Origin: Sporolactobacillus spathodeae | GTDB taxonomy: Bacteria; Bacillota; Bacilli; Bacillales; Sporolactobacillaceae | Length of the DNA stretch: 60,420 nt | Assembly (NCBI RefSeq): GCF_016908935.1 | Contig: NZ_JAFBEV010000018.1 | Coordinates: forward strand, 1 to 60,420 | Direction: 5' to 3' | Shown: positions 42,320 through 51,655 of the stretch, piece after piece | Position numbering within the stretch: position 1 is the first letter of the stretch | Layout of the letters: the number at the start of each line of letters is the position of its first letter | The notes under the pieces: generated by a model | Seen by the model: the letters and a program-made list of their open reading frames with translations, nothing else | Told to the model about the DNA's origin: nothing | Databases searched by the model: none | Translations under genes and position numbers: made by a program

Positions 42320-43489
42320 TTAATTTTGACGAGCAGCAAGCGAATCGACATAGCGTGCCAATCGATCCAACCCTTCTTTCAGTTCCTCCATCGAATAGGC
42401 GTAGGTGAGCCGCAGATACCCTTCGCCATATTCGGAAAACGCGGTGCCAGGGACAAGAGCGACGCGCTCTTTATCAAGCAGATCAAGCGCAAACGCCTCG
42501 GATGTCTGACCAAATTTGGCAATCGACGGGAAAACATAGAACGCGCCGTCCGGGCGCACAGTATCTAATCCCATCTCGTTCAACCGACCGATCACATAAT
42601 CCAGTCGTCGTTCATATTCTTGCCGCATCGGCACTGCATCGTCTTTCCCGTTGATCAGCGCTTCAATCGCTGCATCCTGCGTAATACTGGAGATACAGGC
42701 TGTGCTGTATTGATGGATTTTCACCAACTCGCTGATCAACGGCGCGTCTGAGAGAATATAGCCGAAACGCCAACCGGTCATGGCATGCGACTTGGACAAG
42801 CCATTAATGACCAGCGTTTTCTCACGCATACCTGGAAATGTCGCAATCGACACGTGTTTGACGCCATAAGTCAGTTCGCTGTAAATCTCATCGGATATAA
42901 CGAAGATGTCTTTGTCCTTTAAGAACTCAGCGATGCGCCGCAATTCCTCTTCACGCATCACCGCTCCGGTCGGGTTGGCTGGAGAAGGAATGACAATCGC
43001 TTTTGTCCGATCAGTGAGTTTGTCCTTGATCTGTTCCACAGTCATTTTAAATTGGCTATCACGCGTGTCGCAGTAAACCGACACCCCGCCAGCGAGCTGA
43101 ATCGGCGCCGGATAACCCGGGTACACCGGCCCAGGTATGATCACTTCATCACCCGCTTCGAGCAGTGTACGGAACGAGAGGTCAAGCGCTTCGCTGGCAC
43201 CAATTGTGGTCAGCACTTCGGTTGCCGGATCGTAATGCAGCTTATATTTCTCCGCGGCATACGCAGCAATCGCCTGGCGAACTTCCAGTGTGCCGGGTGT
43301 TGATGTGTAAGCTGTATGGTTGTGATCAATCGCTGTCTTTGCCGCTTCTTTCACATGCTCTGGTGTCTGAAAATCCGGTTGGCCGATCGTCAGCGAGATA
43401 GCATCTGGATATTCTTTAACCCGCTCAGAAAAACGACGGATGCCGCTGATTGAAATGGCCCGCACTGAGCTGTTGACTTTTTCACGCAT
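42320..43489 (-). CDS. patA: N-acetyl-LL-diaminopimelate aminotransferase PatA
   Basis: A 389-aa class I aminotransferase. SVRAISISGIRRFSERVKEY, SLTIGQPDFQTPEHVK, SPANPTGAV and GLSKSHAMTGWRFGY (PLP lysine) follow Bacillus PatA closely. It makes N-acetyl-LL-2,6-diaminopimelate in lysine and peptidoglycan precursor synthesis. ATG 43489 has GAAGGG 9 bp upstream; ATG 43498 is possible, while the longer frame to 43633 overlaps the ilvE end and lacks support. Co-transcribed with ilvE, 37 bp downstream of it. Confidence 0.88.
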   Translation of the reverse strand: MREKVNSSVRAISISGIRRFSERVKEYPDAISLTIGQPDFQTPEHVKEAAKTAIDHNHTAYTSTPGTLEVRQAIAAYAAEKYKLHYDPATEVLTTIGASEALDLSFRTLLEAGDEVIIPGPVYPGYPAPIQLAGGVSVYCDTRDSQFKMTVEQIKDKLTDRTKAIVIPSPANPTGAVMREEELRRIAEFLKDKDIFVISDEIYSELTYGVKHVSIATFPGMREKTLVINGLSKSHAMTGWRFGYILSDAPLISELVKIHQYSTACISSITQDAAIEALINGKDDAVPMRQEYERRLDYVIGRLNEMGLDTVRPDGAFYVFPSIAKFGQTSEAFALDLLDKERVALVPGTAFSEYGEGYLRLTYAYSMEELKEGLDRLARYVDSLAARQN

Positions 43490-43526
43490 TCTGTTCATCC
43501 CTTCAGTGTCTGCTGACTTTCTCCTA

Positions 43527-44672
43527 TTATTCCGTAACAGCCGCCTCAGAGACAACATCAGGGGTTCCAGCCGGCTCAGCTGCTGCATCAGAAGTCGAAG
43601 CGGCGACAACCTCCTGAGTCCAACCCATATCATCCTTTATCGTACCGTTTTGAATACCCGTCAGTGTCTCATATAATTTCTTGGACAGTTTACCTGTTTC
43701 TCCGTTGGCGACTTTAACGACCCGATCTTCCCATTTCAGGAAGCCGACGGGAGAAATCACAGCTGCTGTTCCCGTACCAAAAACTTCTTCCAGTTTCTGT
43801 TTTTCTGCCTTTTTGAAAAGCTTCTTCACTGAAATTTTCTTTTCCTTGACGGGTACGCCCCACTTTTTGAGCAATTCAAGCACTGAATCGCGTGTTATGC
43901 CTGGAAGAATACTGCCGTCCAGTTCAGGAGTCCATACTTCTCCGTCAACTTTAAAGAAGATGTTCATACTGCCAACTTCTTCAATATATTTATGCTCCAC
44001 GCCATCGAGCCAAAGGACTTGATCAAAACCTAGTTCTTCAGCTTTTGTTTGAGCCCGCAAGCTGGCCGCATAATTACCGCTCGTTTTGGCAAAGCCAACA
44101 CCGCCTTTAACCGCGCGGACGAATTCATCTTCTACATAGATTTTTACTGGTTTCGTGTTCCGCCCGAAGTAAGAGCCGACCGGGGAGCAAATGACAAGCA
44201 GTTTATAACTTCCCGATGGATGCACACCGAGAAACGGTTCCGTACCGATAATAAACGGGCGGATATATAGCGACTGTCCTGGCTCAGTCGGTACCCAGTC
44301 CTTTTCAATAGCCACCAGTTTCTTGATAGCTTTAATGACAAATTTTCCATCAATTTTCGGGATATTCAAACGCGCGCAGGACTGGTTCATCCTTTTCATA
44401 TTCTTTTCCGGACGAAACAGTAGAATGCGACCGTCCTTTGCCCGATAGGCTTTCAATCCTTCAAATACTTCTTGCCCATAATGAAAGATCATCGCCGCTG
44501 GATCAAGCGCAACAGGCGCATAGGGGGCAATCCGCGGATCATGCCAGCCTTTTTCAAGTGAATAGTCCATTTCAAACATATAATCTGTAAAGTACTTTCC
44601 AAAGCCCAGTTGCACCGATTCCGGTTTTGCCTTCAGCTGATCTTTTTCAGTAAAAGTAATTGACTGATCCAT
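43527..44672 (-). CDS. ilvE: Branched-chain amino acid aminotransferase
   Basis: A 381-aa fold type IV PLP enzyme. [55 protein letters not shown] (PLP lysine region: AKTSGNYA) and [10 protein letters not shown] are BCAT signatures. It interconverts branched-chain amino acids and their 2-oxo acids. The last 27 residues (from about 355) form an Ala/Glu/Ser-rich acidic tail not usual for the family (about 360 aa). RBS GGGAGG before ATG 44672. No T-box leader was found in the upstream 200 bp. Confidence 0.93.
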   Translation of the reverse strand: MDQSITFTEKDQLKAKPESVQLGFGKYFTDYMFEMDYSLEKGWHDPRIAPYAPVALDPAAMIFHYGQEVFEGLKAYRAKDGRILLFRPEKNMKRMNQSCARLNIPKIDGKFVIKAIKKLVAIEKDWVPTEPGQSLYIRPFIIGTEPFLGVHPSGSYKLLVICSPVGSYFGRNTKPVKIYVEDEFVRAVKGGVGFAKTSGNYAASLRAQTKAEELGFDQVLWLDGVEHKYIEEVGSMNIFFKVDGEVWTPELDGSILPGITRDSVLELLKKWGVPVKEKKISVKKLFKKAEKQKLEEVFGTGTAAVISPVGFLKWEDRVVKVANGETGKLSKKLYETLTGIQNGTIKDDMGWTQEVVAASTSDAAAEPAGTPDVVSEAAVTE

Positions 44673-44831
44673 AGGGGCCTCCCGAAATATTTTTTTCTTT
44701 TGATAAATTAATTATATCAATACTATTAGCAGTTCGCTATACTTCATTAGCGTGCGTTCTTGCGGCAATTTATTGAAAGTGCGGCAAAACTCTTTCATCT
44801 TAGCGTCAATCCTGTTACAATTTTATCGGAT

Positions 44832-44870
44832 AACGCGCGTCGGTATTTGTTTGCGCGTCTTTTTTATTTT
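44832..44870 (+). terminator. Orphan terminator-like hairpin
   Basis: ACGCGC / GCGCGT with a 14-nt loop and a long T-rich tail (CTTTTTTTATTTTTAT). No + strand gene ends upstream within 2.5 kb, so it may end a small RNA or a leader of the MFS gene. Confidence 0.5.
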
Positions 44871-44894
44871 TATATCTACCCATAATTTTTTCGT

Positions 44895-44930
44895 GCGATC
44901 GGGCCTTTCTTTCCGTAGGTGCCCGATCGC
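44895..44930. other. Perfect 10-bp inverted repeat without T-run
   Basis: GCGATCGGGC / GCCCGATCGC around a 16-nt loop. Neither side has a T-run. It lies 25 bp after the orphan terminator and before R19. Confidence 0.5.
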
Positions 44931-44997
44931 TGACGTGTTTGCATGCGAAATTTTTCAAACTGGAAACCGCTAAGCTTTCGCGTAAACGGAGTTCTCT

Positions 44998-45148
44998 TGT
45001 GAGAAAAATCAGCCTCGTCCTTTTTTACAAAAATACGCTGCGGTCGCACGCTGGCAAGCTTCTCCCGCAGGCGTCTCGCGCCTTGAGAAAGACTTGACTT
45101 GGCCAAATCTTTTGTGCCTCAACGTGCTTTGGCTGTTCGCTCTTTTTG
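44998..45148 (+). repeat. R element copy R19 (two fragments)
   Basis: A shortened copy (AATACGCTGCGGTCGCACGC, then TCTCCCGCAGGCGTCTCGCG) is followed by a second 5' end (GACTTGACTTGGCCAAATC, then GTGCTTTGGCTGTTCGCTC). Both are in + orientation. Confidence 0.7.
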
Positions 45149-45239
45149 CTTAGCTTCCTTCGAATTTTATGTATTCTTGGCGTATAAAGCTATACGGTTC
45201 TTTATTAATCGCTTGTTTTTTGATGAAAGGAGTCCCTTC

Positions 45240-46448
45240 ATGCGTTTGTTTACTCTTGCTTCTTGCGCCCTCTATTTTCTGACCGGCCTGACATCCATTT
45301 CTATTGGATCGGTTCTGCCCGAGTTGCTCGGCCATTACCAACTCTCCTATACAGTCGGTGGACAAATGATATTTATCGGCGCAATGGGCTTCATGACTGG
45401 TGTGCTTATCACATCCTGGCTAAATCGCCGTTTTCCGCCGCGGCCTATCCTGTCTCTGTCAGCGTTGGTGATTGCTGTTGCCCAATTTTCGATTCTATTC
45501 CTGCCGCCTTTCCCGATTTTTGTCGCCCTGTTTTTTCTGAACAGCATCGGTTCTGCCGCGATTGGCATTGTCGTTGCAACAATGTTCATTGAAGTTTTTA
45601 TTGGCAGGCAGGCTGTTGCGATGAGCTATCTTGAAGTTGCCTTCGGACTCGGTGCTTTTCTGATGCCGCTGCTCGCTAGCTTCTTTATCGCGCTCGGTAT
45701 CTGGCGCTATCTATTCCTGATCACCGCGCTGATCGCCGCTTTTCTCGCATATATCTGGACACGTGTTCCTTATTCGCGTCAGAGCGAAGCAGGGAAAGAA
45801 CCACTTGACGCATCAGGTTCTTCGAAACCAGTCGTGCTCTCGGCACGGAAAAAGGCGATTATTCTTGGTCTGTTCGCTGTGATTATCTTCCTGTATGGCG
45901 GACTCGAAGGCAGTCTAAACAATTTCATGTCGTCTATTTTCATCCATTATCTGAATCAAGCTGCATGGTTCGCTTCGCTCAGTGTTGGCGTTTTCTGGGG
46001 CTCTATGGTTATTGGACGCGCGCTAACCGGTTGGATTATTCGCAAAATCACATACAGCAATTATCTACTAATCAATATTTCCGGAGCGATTGTGTCGCTT
46101 GTTCTCTTCATTCTTCTGAAAAACGCGTGGCTTGGTTTCGGATTTGTCGCCATTCTCGGTTTGATGATGTCCGGTATCTATTCTATTACTCTTGTTTTTG
46201 CCAATTATTCGATTCCAAACAGTGCAAGTATGGTCACACCGATCATCTCCGGGTTGTCCGGGCTGGGCTCAGCCTTCTTCCCGGCCATTACTGGACTTGC
46301 GATTGACCAATTCGGCATTCACGCCACGCTCTGGTATATTGTCGGCATCGCCATCGGCTACTTGCTTTTCCTTTTGATTATCGATCGCATGCGCGGCGGG
46401 CATATGCCACGTCTGCGATTTCGGCTTGCCCATTTCCGCGCGCAATAA
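45240..46448 (+). CDS. MFS transporter
   Basis: A 402-aa protein with 12 membrane helices and a central cytoplasmic loop (about 180-215, Ser/Lys/Glu-rich). The opening SCALYFLTGLTSISIGSVLPELLGHYQLSYTVGGQMIF resembles the FucP/YfkF-type sugar or drug facilitators. ATG 45240 has AAAGGAG 8 bp upstream; the longer frame into R19 is not coding. Substrate unknown. Single gene with a promoter not clearly visible. Confidence 0.83.
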   Translation: MRLFTLASCALYFLTGLTSISIGSVLPELLGHYQLSYTVGGQMIFIGAMGFMTGVLITSWLNRRFPPRPILSLSALVIAVAQFSILFLPPFPIFVALFFLNSIGSAAIGIVVATMFIEVFIGRQAVAMSYLEVAFGLGAFLMPLLASFFIALGIWRYLFLITALIAAFLAYIWTRVPYSRQSEAGKEPLDASGSSKPVVLSARKKAIILGLFAVIIFLYGGLEGSLNNFMSSIFIHYLNQAAWFASLSVGVFWGSMVIGRALTGWIIRKITYSNYLLINISGAIVSLVLFILLKNAWLGFGFVAILGLMMSGIYSITLVFANYSIPNSASMVTPIISGLSGLGSAFFPAITGLAIDQFGIHATLWYIVGIAIGYLLFLLIIDRMRGGHMPRLRFRLAHFRAQ

Positions 46449-46610
46449 TGAGCTGCTTTAACAATTTGGGAAACAGATTTCTCGGTTCAGAAGTGGTGCA
46501 ACGCATCCCTTTAGCAGGAGAATCTGTTTTTTTGATCGAGCGGAATAGGCAAAGGTTCGAGCGGGCCATAGTTACTCAACTGGGTGCATGTAAATTTTCC
46601 CATGCAAAAA

Positions 46611-46639
46611 ATGAAACCGTTTGGCTCCTTTTGTATAAT
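46611..46639 (+). promoter_or_regulatory. Promoter of the adenine deaminase gene
   Basis: ATGAAA (46611-46616), 17 bp, TATAAT (46634-46639). Perfect -10, weak -35. A small hairpin GCATG...CATGC lies just upstream. Confidence 0.5.
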
Positions 46640-46681
46640 GAAGGAAAACAGAACAAACTCTTGTATAAGAAGTGATTGAAT

Positions 46682-48376
46682 ATGATCGACGTACCGAACG
46701 AAAAGGAGCACCGGCAGTTAATCGACACCGTGCGTGGACTTCAAACGCCAACTGTGCTTATTCCCGATGTTCGCCTACTGAACACCTATTCCGGTCGGCT
46801 GAGCCGGGCAAACATCTGGATTTCCGGCAAATACATCGCTTACGTCGGTCCGGATCAACCGGCTACGGCTGATAAACTATGCAAATTGGACCCGGGCCAA
46901 ATCGTCGTTCCTGCCTACATCGAACCACATAGCCACCCTTTTCAGCTCTATAATCCCTATTCGCTCGGCACATACCTGACGCGCGCGGGCACGATGATCT
47001 CAGTTAACGACAACGGACCGCTCGCCCAGTACCTGTCTCCTGAAACGCAATCTGCTATGGCGCGTGCTCTTGACCAGACAGGCACTCATGACTGGCTGTG
47101 GTGGAGCTATTTCGAAGAGGGAATGCCGCGAGATAACAAGGCTTTCGCAGCCTGGCTGGAAAACGACGCCGTTGTTCAAGGCGGCGAACTGAGTCATTGG
47201 CTGCCTTTTAAAAAGGGATCCGACGATTTGACTGAAAAATTATATCTTGTTCGCCATAGACTCGCGCGAATGGAAGGCCATCTTCCCGGAGCCTCAGCAA
47301 ATACGCTTAATCTGTTCGCGGCAGCAGGTATCAGCGCCGACCATGAGTCGATGACCGCAGACGATGTCATCCACCGGCTGGAGCTTGGTTACTATACGGC
47401 ACTGCGTTACTCTTCCATTCGCCGTGATCTGCCGGATATTCTGTCCGCGCTTGCGAATAACCACTCGCTCGACTGGTCGAAGCTGATGCTGACGAACGAC
47501 GGGGCCACATTGCCCTTTTTACAAGAGGCGACTCACGCGCGTATGATCCAGCTAGCGATCCGTTGCGGCGTACCGGTTGCGGTCGCCTACCGAATGGCCA
47601 CAGTCAATCCTGCAGTCTATTATCATCTCGATCATCTGGCCGGCGTGATTGCCCCCGGACGACTCGCTCATCTGAATGTTCTTGCTGCGCTTGAAGAGCC
47701 GCAACCCGTCCGCACGATGTTTGCCGGCAAGTGGACGGACGAGCGGCAGGCATCTGGCAATCTTGCGGATTTGCTTCATCGCGTTTTCGCTAACGCGCAT
47801 CCCGTCCATCTGCCGAGTCAATTACCACCAACAGACAGCGCAACGATCGGCCTTTCGTTGCTTAATGATGTGATCACACGTCCCTATACTTTTGAAAAAG
47901 GTGCCGCGCTCGCCGCGAATGAGCACTTTCTGTTTGCTTTCAATCCGAACACATGCAGCTATTTGACCACACGGATCCGAGGATTTGCCACGGGTGTTTC
48001 TGCTCTTGCTAGCACGTATAGCGCCTCTGGAATGATTCTGTTCATCGGTAAGGATAAAAAACAACTGCACGCACTTTTTCAACAAGTAAAGGATGGCTTT
48101 CATGGCATTGCATCGCGTTTTTCAGATGGCAGCCACTGCGAAGTTCAACTCGATATCATGGGTGTTATGAGCAGCCAACCTGTTGAGACACTGTCTCGTG
48201 ACTGTGCGCAGTGGCTAGAGGCGATGAAGTGCAATGGCTACCGATTCGGTGATCCATTTTTCACCCTGCTTTTTTTAACAGCCGTGCATTTACCGTATGT
48301 CCGACTGACGGCAGCCGGACTAGAAGAAATCCGTTCGGGACAATTGCTTGCGTCTGCTCTTCCTTACTGCGAGTAA
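46682..48376 (+). CDS. Adenine deaminase-like amidohydrolase (YerA-like)
   Basis: A 564-aa metal-dependent hydrolase. The amidohydrolase metal motif is EPHSHPF (about 84-90), a later Glu-Gly-His appears in ARMEGHLPGA, and the dinuclear site His-Glu is in ADHESMTADD, which follow YerA, an adenine deaminase-like protein of Bacillus. AGVIAPGRLAHLNVL is the C-terminal strand motif. It would turn adenine into hypoxanthine and ammonia; YerA's substrate is less certain. ATG 46682 is taken, with TTG 46676 as alternative; the RBS is weak (AAGAAGTGA). Confidence 0.82.
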   Translation: MIDVPNEKEHRQLIDTVRGLQTPTVLIPDVRLLNTYSGRLSRANIWISGKYIAYVGPDQPATADKLCKLDPGQIVVPAYIEPHSHPFQLYNPYSLGTYLTRAGTMISVNDNGPLAQYLSPETQSAMARALDQTGTHDWLWWSYFEEGMPRDNKAFAAWLENDAVVQGGELSHWLPFKKGSDDLTEKLYLVRHRLARMEGHLPGASANTLNLFAAAGISADHESMTADDVIHRLELGYYTALRYSSIRRDLPDILSALANNHSLDWSKLMLTNDGATLPFLQEATHARMIQLAIRCGVPVAVAYRMATVNPAVYYHLDHLAGVIAPGRLAHLNVLAALEEPQPVRTMFAGKWTDERQASGNLADLLHRVFANAHPVHLPSQLPPTDSATIGLSLLNDVITRPYTFEKGAALAANEHFLFAFNPNTCSYLTTRIRGFATGVSALASTYSASGMILFIGKDKKQLHALFQQVKDGFHGIASRFSDGSHCEVQLDIMGVMSSQPVETLSRDCAQWLEAMKCNGYRFGDPFFTLLFLTAVHLPYVRLTAAGLEEIRSGQLLASALPYCE

Positions 48377-48480
48377 AACCTTGAGCAGGATCTTAATCGC
48401 TGAAGACAGCCGGCCAAATATGCTACAATAAAAATGCAATTTTCGACAAAATCGTGAATCTTGAAAGGGAGCGTCACAAC

Positions 48481-49302
48481 ATGTCATCTATCGAATGGAC
48501 AAAAGTCCGTGATTATGAAGATATCTTTTTCGAAACGTACGAAGGCATAGCCAAAATTACCATTAATCGTCCTCAAGTGCGCAACGCGTTTACACCAAAT
48601 ACGGTTATGGAAATGATCGATGCGTTCGCCCGAGCGCGCGATGACAGCTCAATTGGCGTGATCATTCTAACAGGTGCTGGCACCAAAGCGTTCTGTTCTG
48701 GCGGTGATCAGAAAGTGCGCGGGAACGGCGGCTATGTCGGCAAGGATAATATTCCGCGTCTCAATGTGCTCGATCTTCAGCACCTGATCCGCATTATTCC
48801 GAAGCCGGTCATTGCGATGGTTGCCGGTTACGCGATTGGCGGCGGCAACGTGTTGCAGATCGTCTGCGATTTGACAATCGCGGCGGACAACGCCATCTTC
48901 GGACAAACCGGACCGAAAGTCGGCAGCTTTGACGCTGGCTACGGCGCTGGTTACCTGGCGAGAATCGTCGGCCATAAAAAAGCTCGTGAAATCTGGTACC
49001 TCTGCCGTCAGTATAATGCGCAGCAAGCTCTTGATATGGGCCTTGTCAACACCGTTGTGCCACTCGATCAGCTTGAAGCGGAAACGGTCAAATGGGCAAA
49101 AGAAATGCTTTCCAAAAGCGCGACTGCGCTACGCTTCCTGAAAGCTTCATTCAACGCTGATTCCGACGGACTTGCCGGTCTTGCGCAGCTCGGCGGCGAC
49201 GCGACACTGCTCTATTACACCACGGATGAGGCTAAGGAAGGGCGCGACGCATTCAAGGAAAAACGCGATCCGGATTTCAGCAAGTTCCCGAAATTTCCGT
49301 GA
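48481..49302 (+). CDS. menB: 1,4-dihydroxy-2-naphthoyl-CoA synthase MenB
   Basis: A 273-aa crotonase-fold enzyme: [64 protein letters not shown] and the C-terminal [13 protein letters not shown] are MenB hallmarks. It cyclises o-succinylbenzoyl-CoA in menaquinone synthesis. RBS AAAGGGAG. An extended -10 box (TGCTACAAT, ending 48429) implies its own promoter. The usual upstream men genes are not present here. Confidence 0.95.
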   Translation: MSSIEWTKVRDYEDIFFETYEGIAKITINRPQVRNAFTPNTVMEMIDAFARARDDSSIGVIILTGAGTKAFCSGGDQKVRGNGGYVGKDNIPRLNVLDLQHLIRIIPKPVIAMVAGYAIGGGNVLQIVCDLTIAADNAIFGQTGPKVGSFDAGYGAGYLARIVGHKKAREIWYLCRQYNAQQALDMGLVNTVVPLDQLEAETVKWAKEMLSKSATALRFLKASFNADSDGLAGLAQLGGDATLLYYTTDEAKEGRDAFKEKRDPDFSKFPKFP

Positions 49303-50810
49303 TCCCGATGCAAGAAACCAGGATGCCGCTCTGGCTGCATCAACGCGCCCTGCTGACACCGGAGCGGATCGCTTATGAAACAGAAAACAGCCGACTTACT
49401 TTCCACGAACTCGATCAGTCGGCACGGCAACTCGCCTGTATTCTCAGCAGCAAAGGTATCGCCGAAGGCAGCCATATCGCGGTCTTGCAGGAAAACACAT
49501 TGAATTTTGTACGGACACAGCATGCACTGATGTACCTGCACGCGATCTGTGTCCCACTTAATTTACGCCTTGCTAAGCGTGAGTTGTCGTTTCAATTGGC
49601 CGACTGCGCCGCAGGTTTTTTGATTGCCGATTTGGCAACTTATGAAAAAGCACAACAGGCGAACACCAACTGCCAATTGCTGACAATTGAACAATTGCTT
49701 GAAGAAGCGACAGACACGCTGCCACAGCCAGTGCTACAACGTGAAATCAGTCTCAACGATCCATGCACGATTATCTATACATCGGGCACGACGGGTCGGC
49801 CAAAAGGGGTTGTCCTCACTTACGGCAGCCATTGGTGGAATGCCAATGCTTCATTGATTAATCTCGGGCTAAGGGAGACGGACGAGTGGCTGTGCTGCGT
49901 CCCGCTTTTTCATGTCAGCGGTCTGTCTCTCTTAATAAAAAATGTGATTTACGGCATGCCGGTCTTCTTATGTCGCCATTTTCATGCGGCTGACGTCCAT
50001 CAACAGATACTTGCAGGCAAAGTCAGCCACATTTCGTTAGTCGCGTCCATGCTGCAACGTGTCTTGGATGATGCAGGCGCGGCGCGTTTTCCAGATACGT
50101 TTCGCTGCGTCCTGCTTGGCGGCGGCCCTGTCCCGCCAGTCCTGCTTAAGCGTTGCCTGGAGCGGCGAATTCCCGTTTATCAGACCTATGGGATGACTGA
50201 AACCGCTTCGCAATGCGTGACCTTGCCACCTGAATATATGCAGGCGAAAGCCGGGTCCGCCGGGAAAGCGTTGTTCCCGCTCCAGATTCAGATCGATTCA
50301 GGCACCCGTCCCGCTGAGGCAGGGGAACCTGGTGAAATTCTTGTCAAAGGGCCAACCGTTTTCAGTCATTATCTCAACCGGGAAGACGCGACCCGTGATG
50401 CATTCACTGATGGCTGGTTCCGAACTGGCGATATCGGTTATCTTGACGCGGATGGCTTCCTTTTTGTACTGGATCGACGCAAGGACTTGATCATTTCTGG
50501 CGGCGAAAATATTTATCCCGCTGAAGTAGAGGCTGTACTGCGGCTTGATACGAATGTGACTGGTGCCGGTGTCATTGGCATTCCCGATAGTGCTTGGGGC
50601 CAGAAACCGATTGCGTTCGTCACTGTCCATCGTTCCGATGCCTTTGACGCTGACGATTTGATCGCCCTTTGCCGCAGCCATTTGGCGCATTATAAAGTGC
50701 CGAAGCAAGTAATCTTATGTGACGAATTGCCGGAAAATGCCGCACACAAGCTGCTCCGGCGCAAGCTTTATGAGCGCTGGTTGCAGGAGAATCCTTCGAA
50801 CCCACTCTAA
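49299..50810 (+). CDS. menE: o-Succinylbenzoate-CoA ligase MenE
   Basis: A 503-aa ANL-superfamily ligase: P-loop [43 protein letters not shown], and [15 protein letters not shown], with catalytic Lys near the C-terminus ([11 protein letters not shown]). It makes o-succinylbenzoyl-CoA, the substrate of MenB. GTG 49299 overlaps the menB stop (GTGA), which favours translational coupling; ATG 49308 or 49323 are possible starts, as none has a good RBS. Confidence 0.92.
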   Translation: MIPMQETRMPLWLHQRALLTPERIAYETENSRLTFHELDQSARQLACILSSKGIAEGSHIAVLQENTLNFVRTQHALMYLHAICVPLNLRLAKRELSFQLADCAAGFLIADLATYEKAQQANTNCQLLTIEQLLEEATDTLPQPVLQREISLNDPCTIIYTSGTTGRPKGVVLTYGSHWWNANASLINLGLRETDEWLCCVPLFHVSGLSLLIKNVIYGMPVFLCRHFHAADVHQQILAGKVSHISLVASMLQRVLDDAGAARFPDTFRCVLLGGGPVPPVLLKRCLERRIPVYQTYGMTETASQCVTLPPEYMQAKAGSAGKALFPLQIQIDSGTRPAEAGEPGEILVKGPTVFSHYLNREDATRDAFTDGWFRTGDIGYLDADGFLFVLDRRKDLIISGGENIYPAEVEAVLRLDTNVTGAGVIGIPDSAWGQKPIAFVTVHRSDAFDADDLIALCRSHLAHYKVPKQVILCDELPENAAHKLLRRKLYERWLQENPSNPL

Positions 50811-50848
50811 GAAACAGCAGACGGAATCCTATCTGCTGTTTCTTTTTT
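50809..50848 (+). terminator. Terminator of menBE
   Basis: Stem GAAACAGCAGA / TCTGCTGTTTC, then TTTTTT; the left arm begins at the menE stop codon. Confidence 0.9.
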
Positions 50849-50894
50849 GCTTGTCTCCAAACCTCAATCTTTTATCCGAACCATTTCATTTACA

Positions 50895-51090
50895 TAAGTT
50901 TAGCTTAGCCCGGTCCTTTTTTGTACCCCATTGCGCTGCGGCTGCTCGCTTGCCGCGGGCAGGACGGAAGCCTCCTCGGACAACCTGGAATCTGCGGGGT
51001 CTCCCTTGTCCTGCTCTTCCCGCAGGCGTCACGCGCCTTCGCTACATTCTTATGCAAAAGCCGTGCTGCAATTTTATGCCGCGGTTTTAA
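50895..51090 (+). repeat. R element copy R20
   Basis: AGCTTAGCCCGGTCC with T-run, GCTCGCTTGCCGCGGGCAGG, CTCCTCGGACAACCTGG, CTGCGGGGTCTCCCTTGTCC and CCCGCAGGCGTCACGCG, then the linker CCGTGCTGCAATTTTATGCC. It shares the CAGGACGG variant with R21, so the two are recent relatives. Confidence 0.88.
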
Positions 51091-51168
51091 GTCTGAATGT
51101 GTTTTCTGAGCGTCGGACTTAGCCTGGCCACTAGTCAACTGCTGTTTGCCGGGGATGCAGCGCGGCGC

Positions 51169-51315
51169 TACTCTGCTGATAACACAGCCTACTCTGCTGA
51201 TTCACAGCCCTACTCTGCTGATTCACGACCCTACTCTGCTGATTCACAGCCCTACTCTGTTGATTCACGACCCTACTCTGCTGATTCACGACCCTACTCT
51301 ACTGATGTTCATTCC
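51169..51315 (+). repeat. 21-bp tandem array, TACTCTGCTGAT family, 7 units (A4)
   Basis: Seven exact 21-bp units with constant TACTCTGCTGAT and variable 9-bp tails (tcacagccc, tcacgaccc, aacacagcc). The last unit, TACTCTACTGATGTTCATTC, runs into R21. It sits between R20 and R21. Confidence 0.9.
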
Positions 51316-51480
51316 TTGTTTGCATCGAATATGCTGCGGCTGCTCGCTTGCCGCGGGCAGGACGGAAGCCTCCTCGGACAACCTGGGAATCTGCGGGGTC
51401 TTCCTTGTCCTGCTCTTCCCGCAGGCGTCTCGCGCCTGCGCTGCATTTTTCGTCAAAAGTCATATACACTCTTATGTTTG
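51310..51480 (+). repeat. R element copy R21
   Basis: CCTTGTTTGCATCGAATATG leads into GCTCGCTTGCCGCGGGCAGG, with the full core and tail GTCAAAAGTCATATACAC. The lead-in is the same as in R5-R6. Confidence 0.88.
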
Positions 51481-51545
51481 GAGAAAGACATGGCTTAGCC
51501 TAGTCCTTTTTTGTACCCATTGCGCTCCGGCTGCTCAGGGGGTTT
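51481..51545 (+). repeat. R element copy R22 (5' end only)
   Basis: ATGGCTTAGCCTAGTCC with T-run and GCGCTCCGGCTGCTC, then unrelated sequence. It follows R21 directly. Confidence 0.75.
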
Positions 51546-51586
51546 TTCGTTTTCTGAAATGTCTAACAAGCGTTATAAAAAATCTA

Positions 51587-51619
51587 TTGTATTTAGTGTA
51601 CTATATGATATAATACACT
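51587..51619 (+). promoter_or_regulatory. Promoter with overlapping GntR operator
   Basis: TTGTAT (51587-51592), 16 bp, TATAAT (51609-51614). The palindrome AGTGTA (51595-51600), 13 bp, TACACT (51614-51619) covers the spacer and -10 box, a typical repressor placement. The left half AGTGTACTAT is identical to the site before the 13415-14167 operon. Confidence 0.8.
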
Positions 51620-51655
51620 TGAATCATTTATAGCACACCTATTGGAGGGCTGCCT

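Noticed and set aside
43490-43633. N-terminal extension of PatA
   Set aside because: It overlaps the end of ilvE in another frame, is Arg/Leu-rich and unlike the family; ATG 43489 has a ribosome binding site.
44673-45000. T-box leader for ilvE
   Set aside because: No T-box consensus (TGGNACCGCG-like) or terminator-antiterminator pair in the - strand leader.
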